From Chrysogorgia sp. JL179-B06 (taxonomy: Eukaryota; Cnidaria; Anthozoa; Scleralcyonacea; Chrysogorgiidae), in assembly GCA_035772405.1 (NCBI GenBank), contig JAYKKM010000122.1, positions 286,501-350,500 on the forward strand: a stretch of 64,000 nucleotides of DNA, written 5' to 3'. Shown piece by piece: positions 55,491 to 64,000 of the stretch. The translations under genes and the position numbers were made by a program. The notes below the pieces were generated by a model that saw only the letters and a program-made list of their open reading frames with translations, was not told where the DNA came from and ran no database searches. Within the stretch, counting starts at the first letter, position 1. Every line of letters starts with the position of its first letter.

Positions 55491-56727
55491 TGGGCACGCA
55501 TGAGAACTAATTATACACAAGCGATTGCCGTGACAACCGCTTGTGGGACAAACAGCGGTCATGCGCACATCCAGAGAGCGTGAAGCGGTATAGGACCAGA
55601 GTGCTCAATATACCACAAGGGTAGTGGGCGTTGCATTATCGCTAAAGGACACCTACACCAACTTCACAAAGTGCTCAACAACACCGAAGTGAAGGAGCGT
55701 AATAGCACACTATCTACAGACACGCGTGTTTCGCTGTTCCACAGCTCATCAGTGTAGCTTGGTACAATCTAGATATGGGCATTAGAACTAATTATACACA
55801 AGCGATTACCAGTGACAACCGCTTGTGGGACAAACAGCGGTCATGCGCACATCCAGAGAGCGTGAAGCGGTATAGGACCAGAGTGCTCAATATACCACAA
55901 GGGTAGTGGGCGTTGCATTATCGCTAAAGGACACCTATACGCCAACTTCACAGAGTGCTCAACAACACCGAAGTGAAGGAGCGTAAAGCACACTATCTAC
56001 AGACACGCGTGTTTCGCTGTTCCACAGCTCATCAGTGTAGCTTGGTACAATCTAGATATGGGCATGAGAACTAATTATACACAAGCGATTGCCAGTGACA
56101 ACCGCTTGTGGGACAAACAGCGGTCATGCGCACATCCAGAGAGCGTGAAGCGGTATAGGACCAGAGTGCTCAATATACCACAAGGGTAGTGGGCGTTGCA
56201 TTATCGCTAAAGGACACCTACACCAACTTCACAGAGTGCTCAACAACACCGAAGTGAAGGAGCGTAATAGCACGCTATCTACAGACACGCGTGTTTCGCT
56301 GTTCCACAGCTCATCAGTGTAGCTTGGTACAATCTAGATATGGGCATGAGAACTAATTATACACAAGCGATTGCCAGTGACAACCGCTTGTGGGACAAAC
56401 AGCGGTCATGCGCACATCCAGAGAGCGTGAAGCGGTATAGGACCAGAGTGCTCAATATACCACAAGGGTAGTGGGCGTTGCATTATCGCTAAAGGACACC
56501 TACACCAACTTCACAGAGTGCTCAACAACACCGAAGACGTGTTTCGCTGTTCCACAGCTCATCAGTGTAGCTTGGTATACAATCTATAGATATGGGCATG
56601 AGAACTAATTATACACAAGCGATTGCTGGTGACAACCGCTTGTGGGACAAACAGCGGTCGTGCGCACATCCATATATTTAATAATCATTTCAGTTATCCA
56701 TTGTAATAATTGTTTTAATCGCTTTAG

Positions 56728-57099
56728 GTAGTCCAGTGTTGGTTCGAATTGACTCTATGTTTTACAGTGGCCTCCAGACCTTATATACTGATACAACCAT
56801 CGCAGTATTCATTCAAAATTCATTATCATATTACCAACAAATTTACAACAAAGATAACATCAATGAGGTTGTCCGTGACGTTGTCGTGAATTTGTCCGAA
56901 ATCACTTTGGGATCGCGCGCGATCGTGGAAAGTGGCATTGACTATGCAGTTCTTGGAACTATTATAGATTTTAAGACTACGACCCGAAGAACCTCCGAAC
57001 CAAAATATAATTTGATATTCCAATTGGATGCTACAGGAGAGAATATAACAGTGACAACACAGCGGATGTGGCTGTTACCATATCAGTTGGAAAACCAAG
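56728..57099 (+). CDS. Host gene exon, SEA-like module
   Basis: After cgctttag the phase-1 frame runs 123 residues without a stop to caag|gtaagg. It reads SPVLVRIDSMFYSGLQTLYT, IQNSLSYYQQIYNKDNI, VVRDVVVNLSEITLGSRAIV and then VESGIDYAV. The order 'N..S..Y..IY', 'V.V..L..GS.IV...V.Y' resembles a SEA domain, an extracellular module that often accompanies MAM domains (as in enteropeptidase). The assignment is tentative, but exon structure and phase 1-1 symmetry support real coding sequence. Confidence 0.5.
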
Positions 57100-57512
57100 G
57101 TAAGGAGTCCCAACCCACAATTAGAATTGGATAACCTTATGGTGCAGTTTGCTGACCTGCACTCTAATGCTGGCTCACTGTCTAGTTTTCGCGCCTTTTT
57201 CCTCGCGAAGCGCCGTCCCAGTCAAGTCCATTACCCGTTAGTATAGCTTGGACCCATTTTGGTTCCCATCGCAACCCCACTTATTTGTTGATAGTGTTCA
57301 CCTGCATCAAACGAAAAATTGTTGAGGGTAAGATAAATTATAAAATAAAGTGATAAAGTTATCTTGATGTTTTATATACCGTTCTAAGCTTGATAAGGAA
57401 GATTCTTGTTAATTATGGTAAAACAAAAAGACAATCTCCAGTTACTTCATTTCACTAGAAATCTATTTCGTATGGTAAGCGAAGCTTAATTACCTTATTA
57501 ATTATTTTTCAG

Positions 57513-57529
57513 GTGAATATTGCAACTGA
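57513..57529 (+). CDS. Possible terminal exon of the host gene
   Basis: A pyrimidine tract ending attatttttcag is followed, in the required phase, by GEYCN and a TGA. If used, the protein ends five residues after the SEA-like exon, without a membrane anchor. This is a very short exon and hence uncertain. Confidence 0.25.
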
Positions 57530-57650
57530 TGTTGTTAATACACGGGAAACTTGAGTTTATGTTGATCTACAGGATGAATCGATTATACGGTTGGCATCAT
57601 GTCAATCGTCTATTGTTTAGTGTGACATTAACTGGTGTGATAGTACAGTA

Positions 57651-59684
57651 CTGCTCAGAAATAACCTAACACTGCGTTCGCGTTCGGAACTCGTTCCAAA
57701 CGCGTTCGGAACGCCATTGTGGCTTCGGTTGAAACGTTCGTCGGAAGTTTTGATTTAGCTTCGTTAATCTCCGACTTTAGCCAATTGTCAAAACTAAAAT
57801 CGTTGTTGGATTCCTTGCGGTATATCGTTTATTAAACGAGATTAAAGGAGAAAGCACATAAAATTGCCGTCCTTTGAAAGGGTGATTTTCCCCAAGTTTA
57901 TAATGAAGGATTTTTTCAACGCTATTAAAAATCATATCGTTGAACGGGAGAGTAAATAAAGACTACCGCGGAAACTCTTCGCCGTTGTCACGTTCAATCG
58001 CTGACGGTTGATGCAATGAATATTTGCGAAGTGCTACGTCCTAAGTTTATTTATAAATATATTTATACTAGTCTAGAAAAATACTAAATAACTGTATGTC
58101 GTTTATATATTATTTGGTCGCTCACTTGTTGCTTTGATCCTCGCAAGTTAACTTCCGCTTCGTTTCGCATCATGGCATGTCGTGAAGCCATGTGTTCCGT
58201 AAAGAACATATATCAGACGTCAAAACAATAGTTACAAATTCAAGTCTGTGGTGTCTTGGGGTTGCTTGAAGAACGAAGATCTCTTGTCATTGAGTATCGG
58301 GACACTCTTAATCGAAGAATGAAGCCGCTCGGCGCTCGAAGTTTGATGAATTCGACGAGCTAAGATGAATTTCGAGGCGCATGTTGTCAAATTACATGGT
58401 AAGAAAGCCTATTCAGTTCGCCGTTAAGCTCTTACTTCATGTACCGGACACAGAAATTTAGCACTGTGTAGAACTGCCTCATTCTTTAAAAAATCTCGTT
58501 TATTTTTGTCCTGGAGTTCACCAAATCATGAATTAAACCTATCCTAGAAAAATAAACGGGAAGAGGAGGCAGTTCTATATACAGTGCTAACTAACATTTT
58601 GCTCATGCCAATTTCTGTGATGTGGAAAAGTGAAACACGGGTAATTTATGTTTGTTTTGATCGTGTAGACTTTTCTCGCAGAGAAAAATTTTCTAAGAAT
58701 GCGCTCAATAAATTTTCAGCCTTGAAATCAGTGATAAACGCTATTGATAAACTCGATTGTAATGATTATAAATACTAGATAAGAATGGAAATGCCGAATA
58801 TAAGGCTTATATGTAATATAGTATCAGTATTCTGATTGCTTGCAAAAGCATTTTCAAGATTGTTTATATGCCGACCAACATGCCTTTGGTTGAAAATTCC
58901 ATCTCGGGTGGTTGAAACCAGTGTGAAAGTTCAAAACGTTCAAACTGGGTCGAAAGACCAAACAGGGTTGAAAACCCGAACCTCTGAATTCCCCGAACTA
59001 TGGACTCATTGATCAGTTCCAACAGAAATACAGTAAAATAGGCATAGGCGCCAGAGTCCTGTGAAAATATCGGAAGTGAAATTACTAGTTCCCAGGTCCC
59101 TACGCGGGAAAATTCAATATGGCGGCCAATGTGAAATTGGCTCTTATTAGCTGCTATAGTCGAAGTAAGAGCCGCCGTTTATATCCAGTTTCTTACATAT
59201 ATTTTAAAAGTCGTAGAGTTAGCGCTGTTTTCTTTCATTCGTCTATTTCAAAGAAATTTGATTAATTCAAATATGTGGTGTCTTGAATTTGCTTAGAAAC
59301 GAAGATCTCTTTAGTATCAGGACACAAAGCCGCTCGGCGCTCAAAGTTCGATGAATTCGACGAGAAAAGATAATTTCGAGATGCATGTTGTCAAATTACA
59401 TGGTGAGAAAGCCTATTCAGTTTGCCGTTTATATCCAGTTTCTTACATATATTTTAACAGTCGTAGAGTTTGCGCAGTTTTCTATCGTTTAAAATGATCC
59501 CAGTGTGTAGAGACAGGCCGAAGCAGAGTCTATTTCAAAGAGATTCGATTAACGATTAACGTTCGGAAAACAGCGAAGATCGCCTAACCGGGGCCGATTT
59601 GGTCACGATATTTGAACCTTATGCGTTCCGATTTCGTTCGGAATGCGTTTCGAACGCGTTGTTCGTTAGATTAATTCTGAGCAG
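57651..59684. mobile_element. Non-autonomous TA-flanked transposon (2.03 kb)
   Basis: Left end ctgctcagaaataacctaac and right end gttagattaattctgagcag are inverted repeats with few mismatches. TA flanks both. Subterminal cgttcggaacgcgttc-type motifs occur inverted at both ends. A block of about 170 bp (agccgctcggcgctcgaag, catgttgtcaaattacatgg) is duplicated at 58258-58435 and 59283-59435. No transposase frame was found. Confidence 0.65.
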
Positions 59685-60485
59685 TATTGTAGGTGTGATA
59701 ATAATAGTTCGGTTATTGATTGCTTAACAAATATTTTTCCTATGTCTACAAGTTGATACAAGCTCATTTCTACTGTTGAGTGTGCATAGTTTCGGATCGA
59801 TAGCATAATATAATGATAAACTTCTCATGTAAGCATACAGTGTAGGTTGCATCGTTTGGTTTTGTTGGAGTATACGGCTTACATTGTTTGATTATTTTTC
59901 ATTTGATCGAATATTGGACATCTAGTTCTTTTAATTTCCAAATATATTTGCTGAGATCAGCGGCAAGTTTATGTTTCGAATTTCTGAAAGATTTAGTTTT
60001 AAAAGTGCTGTCAGTTAGTCCAACTTAGGTTTCCTGCTCCATGTTATCTTCTCTCTTAATTATGACTTAAACCATCGCTTCCGTTTGGCATTTCCCGGAG
60101 AGTGGGCAGGCATCATCCTTCCCAAAATGCAAGAACCACTTCAGCTATAGGCTGACAAATGAGACTGCTAAAAACCTTAACTTTTGTACTTTACACTGTT
60201 ATTTAACTCCAACATCGGGGTTTAAATTTTAGAGTCCAAAACAATCCGATTTTTGGAGTTAAATGTTATTCTTCTTTACGGAGTTAAAAATAACTCGGCA
60301 ATGAAGAGTTAATTTTAGAGTTAAATTTGGGTTAAAATATAAAAATCAACTCCATGTTTTCGAGTTAAATGCACTTGTCTTTATTTTAAACACTATCCTA
60401 TATAGCTGAAGTAGAAAGCATGTTCTCACATACAGACATACTTAATTTAATATTATTGCAAATCCAAAAAACAATCTGTTGTTTA

Positions 60486-60543
<58 letters not shown>
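60486..60543. repeat. (TA)n microsatellite
   Basis: About 28 TA units, followed by a short tat/att-rich spacer. Confidence 0.95.
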
Positions 60544-60547
<4 letters not shown>

Positions 60548-60939
60548 GTAATAATATATATATTATTATTATCAATGTGTTAGGGACTGGACCGAGCTCT
60601 AAGCCAATCAGAATCCAGTATGATTTGAATTGACCAATCAGAGCACAGTTCAGTCCCATATTTCCAGGAGGGTGTCCTACTTTTAAGGTGTGGTCACCCT
60701 GTAAAGAGCGACCAGTGATCAAATCAGTGGGGGATATGCAACTGGTCGTATACAAGAGGTTTTTTGTATAAAAATATTCAAATAAGGTGGTCGCGGTCAA
60801 GAGTATATATAACATTATGAATTGATCGTGTTGTTGTACGACCAGTTTTGCGTTGGTCGTCCCTGAGTTTTACGACCAGAGAGATTGAAGGTCGTTCAAG
60901 GTGAATAGTGATATGCAAGTACTGACGGCTTTTGCTACA

Positions 60940-61099
60940 TAGGGTTGAGAGAAGTGATCAACCAGGAACAGGATGTTTAGTAACAGATTTTAGTGTTTCA
61001 AACAACTTATGACCAGTATATGCCTGATCATCAATTATTCGGAACACAAATTCTGCGACTAAGCATCCTGTTCCTGGTTCATCACTGCTCTCAACCCCA
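60940..61099. mobile_element. MITE-like hairpin with 35-bp arms
   Basis: The arms tagggttgagagaagtgatc...ggaacaggatg and the inverse (catcctgttcctggtt...ctctcaacccc) are close to perfect across about 35 bp. The loop is about 90 bp. The preceding 300 bp carry many ggtcg/cgaccagt motifs. Confidence 0.65.
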
Positions 61100-62164
61100 T
61101 ATAACATCCGCGACAGCACTTATTCAGATCATAATTCAATGTGATATATATACTGACTGTAAAACACACCCTGTTTGAAAAAGAAATACAAAATATACTA
61201 TTATACACAACCAGCATACCTCACCCGATGTGATTTATACTTACTTGCACGTGCCATCCAAAAAACTTCCATATCATTTTTATTTGAAGAGTTGTAATGT
61301 TTTGAAATAAAAATAATCAAAATCCAAAATTTGATTATAGAATTAATCATAGAAATTTTCGTCACGGAGCTCTTACCCTGACGCCATCTTATGGCAGAAT
61401 GACTGATATTTCTTAGTTACGGTATTTTAAAAAATGATGTTTCTCAAAATATTTTTAGATGATATGTCTCAAAAAATTATTTGGTGTTTTTTGCGAAGTC
61501 TTCCAAAAAGTTTTAGAGATGATATCTCGAAAAAGTGTTCTCAAAAATTTTTAGATGAAATATTGCAAAAAAAATTAGATGTAATGTACCTTGGAAAACG
61601 TTTTGGGGTTTATACCGTAAAGTGTTTAAAAAAATTAGAAGAAATATACCCTCAACATTTTTTAAGAGAATTGTGAATTAGGGTTGAGTATATAAGCAGG
61701 CGGGTTTCATAATATTTTTCAGTTGGGTCTAGTGTTGTGTGTATTGCTTGCTTGTAAGTTGTACTTGGTACAAGACTCTGAACTATTCCAATGTGCCGTA
61801 GTATTAATTACTAAACTGCATTGGCGCGCGTAAACCTGTAGTTGAATTTGCGATTGGAATGAGATTGACTCTGGTCCAAAGCGACAATCAGGTCATCCCT
61901 TTCTATCAAATGCTTATTTTACGCCAGGGTTGTTCGTTAGCGTATGATGAAAGAGTTAGCAATAGTAAAACACACACACGATGTAGAAGTTTGATTAATT
62001 TTTTTTAAAACATGGAAATATTTACAAGCAACAAAAAGATTTTTACAAAAAATATATAAAGACAAAAGTTATTTAAAAACATAAACCCAATTTTCTGTGT
62101 CCGTATTATTTGGGTCTTTTTTAACAGAGTGATATCCCCCTACAATTTAAAAAAAAAACCAGTT

Positions 62165-62428
62165 TTAATGCTTACGTATTTTAATCATTGTTTGGGTACT
62201 TTCAAAGTACTTGAACGCCTCACCGTTTGTGTCCACATATTCCCATACTAGCGGGTCGTCGTCTTCGGGAGGGACGTACTCGTCGAAGTCGTACTCGTTG
62301 TCCGCTTGTACGCGGAAGGCACACTCGCTTTCTTCTGCATTATCCGCGTAAAGCGGTATCGGCGGCGCGTTCGTTTCAATATTCTCCGGTTTTTGCGGAG
62401 GAGGTTGTTCCTGCGTGTTGGTTTCTTT
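62165..62428 (-). CDS. Exon 2 of a small unknown gene
   Basis: On the minus strand, a pyrimidine run ending tttttcttag precedes an 88-codon frame. It reads KETNTQEQPPPQKPENIETN, then PPIPLYADNAEESECAFRVQ, YDFDEYVPPEDDDPLVWEYV, GEAFKYFESTQT and KIRKH-stop. The composition (acidic, proline-rich, GC-richer than the flanks) is coding-like. It joins in phase 0 to the proposed first exon. The family is not recognised. Confidence 0.45.
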   Translation of the reverse strand, partial: KETNTQEQPPPQKPENIETNAPPIPLYADNAEESECAFRVQADNEYDFDEYVPPEDDDPLVWEYVDTNGEAFKYFESTQTMIKIRKH

Positions 62429-62504
62429 CTAAGAAAAAATAACATAATAAATACACGACGATTTTACGCACAGCAATCATAACAGTTTTACTATAGCTAC
62501 ATAC

Positions 62505-62552
62505 TTTATGTGTGCTGTCCGTCTTTTCTTTCCAAAAGAGGTACATCTTCAT
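62505..62552 (-). CDS. Exon 1 of the same small gene (proposed)
   Basis: The frame MKMYLFWKEKTDSTHK ends at aaa|gtatgt, a good donor. With exon 2 it gives about 103 residues. Two CCAAT boxes lie 150-200 bp upstream. An alternative ATG slightly upstream in another frame meets a stop before the donor and was not chosen. Confidence 0.35.
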
Positions 62553-62696
62553 GATTAGCAGCCATTTCTTCTTGTAATTTCGTATTTCTTCTTATTATTA
62601 TTTCTCAAGCTTTGAAATTCGTTTGGTTTGAGACGTCTTTACCTGCTTATTTTATAATCGCGGTATACGGTACTATTACAATGGTTTGGAGGGTTT

Positions 62697-62752
62697 GACC
62701 AATCAGAGCTTGTACAATCAAAGACTCCCCCGTATCTATCCAATCAGAGATC
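62697..62752 (-). promoter_or_regulatory. CCAAT-box pair upstream of the small gene
   Basis: Two accaatcagag / tccaatcagag sequences stand about 45 bp apart, a typical NF-Y binding form. Similar sequences also occur near 60600-60640, so they may be part of a dispersed repeat. Confidence 0.3.
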
Positions 62753-62799
62753 GTTCATTAAAGCGTTCTTGTCAAAACAAATGATTTGTTATTGGTAGG

Positions 62800-63115
62800 A
62801 ACAATGAGTGTATGTTACGCGATTAGAGACGCGCATTTTTAATAAGCGACTTCTTCTAATCACACCCCTGTTGTCAAAGCATTTATAATAGTCCATGGAC
62901 AATAAGTATGTGTTGCAGGATTAAAGACGCGGGTTCATATTTAGCAATTTGTTCTATGGTGTCAAACAGTTGATTTATTATACTCGTAGGGATTAGCCGC
63001 CATATTGGTTGTGTATTTTGGAGACACGATTTTATAATTAGTTCTAACCTGTCAATTCAGTTGATTTATTAAATATTCGTGGGGATTAGTCGCCATATTG
63101 GCGGGATTAGTCGAA
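62800..63115. repeat. Short diverged tandem duplications
   Basis: Blocks such as cagttgatttatta...gattagccgccatattgg occur twice at about 62969 and 63057. An earlier pair (gattagagacgcg and gattaaagacgcg) lies at about 62821 and 62921. The gccatattgg core is YY1-like. Non-coding. Confidence 0.45.
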
Positions 63116-64000
63116 CCCGTGAAATATATTCCTGTAGGGGATATGTTTAAATACGTCTACATTCTAGATATTTAAGCATTTTACACTTATTTAAACATAT
63201 ATATAGCTATTTTTTATGCTTTTTGATACTCTATTTTACACTTTTCACACAATTTAGTATATATTTTAATATTCCCGATAACAATTTTGGTAGATAATAA
63301 GTATCGGTTAACTGGGTTTTAAGAGAGTGTTAATTAATTCATACATGTCAAAACAGATGATAAATGGTTTAATAAAAAATATAATTTACAATAAATATAT
63401 AATGATTGTTAAGATAGACACTTTTACCAATTTTATCGATTTGGCATGAATCAAATTCTGTTTTAAAATAATTGTTATGCGTGTCTTTAAAAAAAAGATC
63501 ATACATCAGTATGGAATCGGCAGCAGTTTTTGGTATTGGTCTTGAACCCATTAAATGTAGAACTCGTTGACGAGATAGACTCTTCATAGATATTATATCA
63601 ATAAATACTGCTTGATTCATGGCTGATATGGAGGGGGTTCCGGTCGTGTAATCTGTACATTAACAAACTGCCCGATTAAATCTGTAAAATCGTCCGATGC
63701 GTAGGTATATATATATATTCCTCATCCCATAACAATAATATTTTATATATTATTCTTTCTGCTCGTTGATCGTTGGGTAACATAACCATTCTATGACATT
63801 TAACCACTAGAAAATCAACATATGAAAAAACTCAGCTAAATCTGTCATTATACATAACAGAGGATTTTCCTTAGTACCTTCACTCATTTTGAAAGTGTTC
63901 TAAAAAAATATTACTGTTAACATATGCTTTTATGTCTTTCGCAACAACGTTTTACTGATAAAAAATTAAAACGCGAACTCGCGCATTACGTCAACAAAAA

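Noticed and set aside
58584..58778. 64-codon open frame
   Set aside because: Lies inside the non-autonomous transposon 57651-59684, starts with a non-ATG codon and shows no known motif.
61434..61676. 80-codon lysine-rich open frame
   Set aside because: Low complexity with internally repeated 'DD-SKK/ FLDD' segments, no splice sites or family match. Cannot be supported as a gene.

Overview
The window reads as an AT-rich invertebrate animal genome, most likely a cnidarian and perhaps an anthozoan. That guess rests on CR1/L2-like LINE fragments, a Maverick/Polinton, a Crypton-type tyrosine recombinase, Bel/Pao and Ty3-like debris, and an intron-rich multi-MAM-domain gene. No bacterial gene organisation is present outside the compact genes of the Polinton.

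Host layer. One plus-strand gene appears to run through most of the window. Exons at 3692-3769, 4036-4176, 4588-4847 and 5235-5334 give a first MAM domain. Exons at 6352-6450, 39153-39400 and 50850-50952 give a second MAM domain with the same exon phases. An exon at 56728-57099 looks SEA-like, and a possible terminal exon lies at 57513. The second MAM domain is split by introns of about 32.7 kb and 11.4 kb, which hold almost all of the mobile and repetitive DNA. A small two-exon gene may lie on the minus strand at 62165-62552.

Nested mobile DNA. A LINE copy starting near 9.6 kb and ending in an A-rich tail near 31.83 kb was hit twice. A DNA transposon with a TA target duplication occupies 10516-13765. 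A 17,203-bp Polinton occupies 14053-31255 and is flanked by exact ATATCA duplications. Removing each insertion and one copy of its target duplication leaves the LINE reading frame continuous.

Polinton. Both ends are terminal inverted repeats of about 0.6 kb, and the outermost 172 bp of each is itself a palindrome. Minus-strand genes include a packaging ATPase, a double-jelly-roll major capsid protein, two paralogous coiled-coil/membrane proteins, a chromodomain integrase and a penton-like minor capsid protein. Plus-strand genes include a phage-tail-fibre/lectin-like protein, a possibly myristoylated small protein, a basic amphipathic peptide, a BRO-N protein, a VRR-NUC nuclease, a membrane virion-type protein, a zinc-ribbon VLTF3-like protein and the protein-primed DNA polymerase B. 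A thymidine-kinase-like gene lies on the minus strand between the nuclease and membrane-protein genes. I found no adenain-like protease. Most large genes carry frameshifts or in-frame stops, so this copy looks decayed, although some single-base indels could be assembly error.

Right half. A 13-bp minisatellite fills about 39.74-48.89 kb. It is followed by a Bel/Pao remnant with a 3' LTR edge (about 49.0-50.5 kb), a Crypton-like element between exact 25-bp inverted repeats (52543-54204), (TA)n tracts with a roughly 285-bp tandem array (55.16-56.67 kb), a 2-kb TA-flanked element (57651-59684), and several small fold-back repeats. Stretches not listed (roughly 1055-3690, 6451-7195, 35000-39150, 50953-51940 and 63120-64000) are AT-rich non-coding sequence in which I see no supportable gene.
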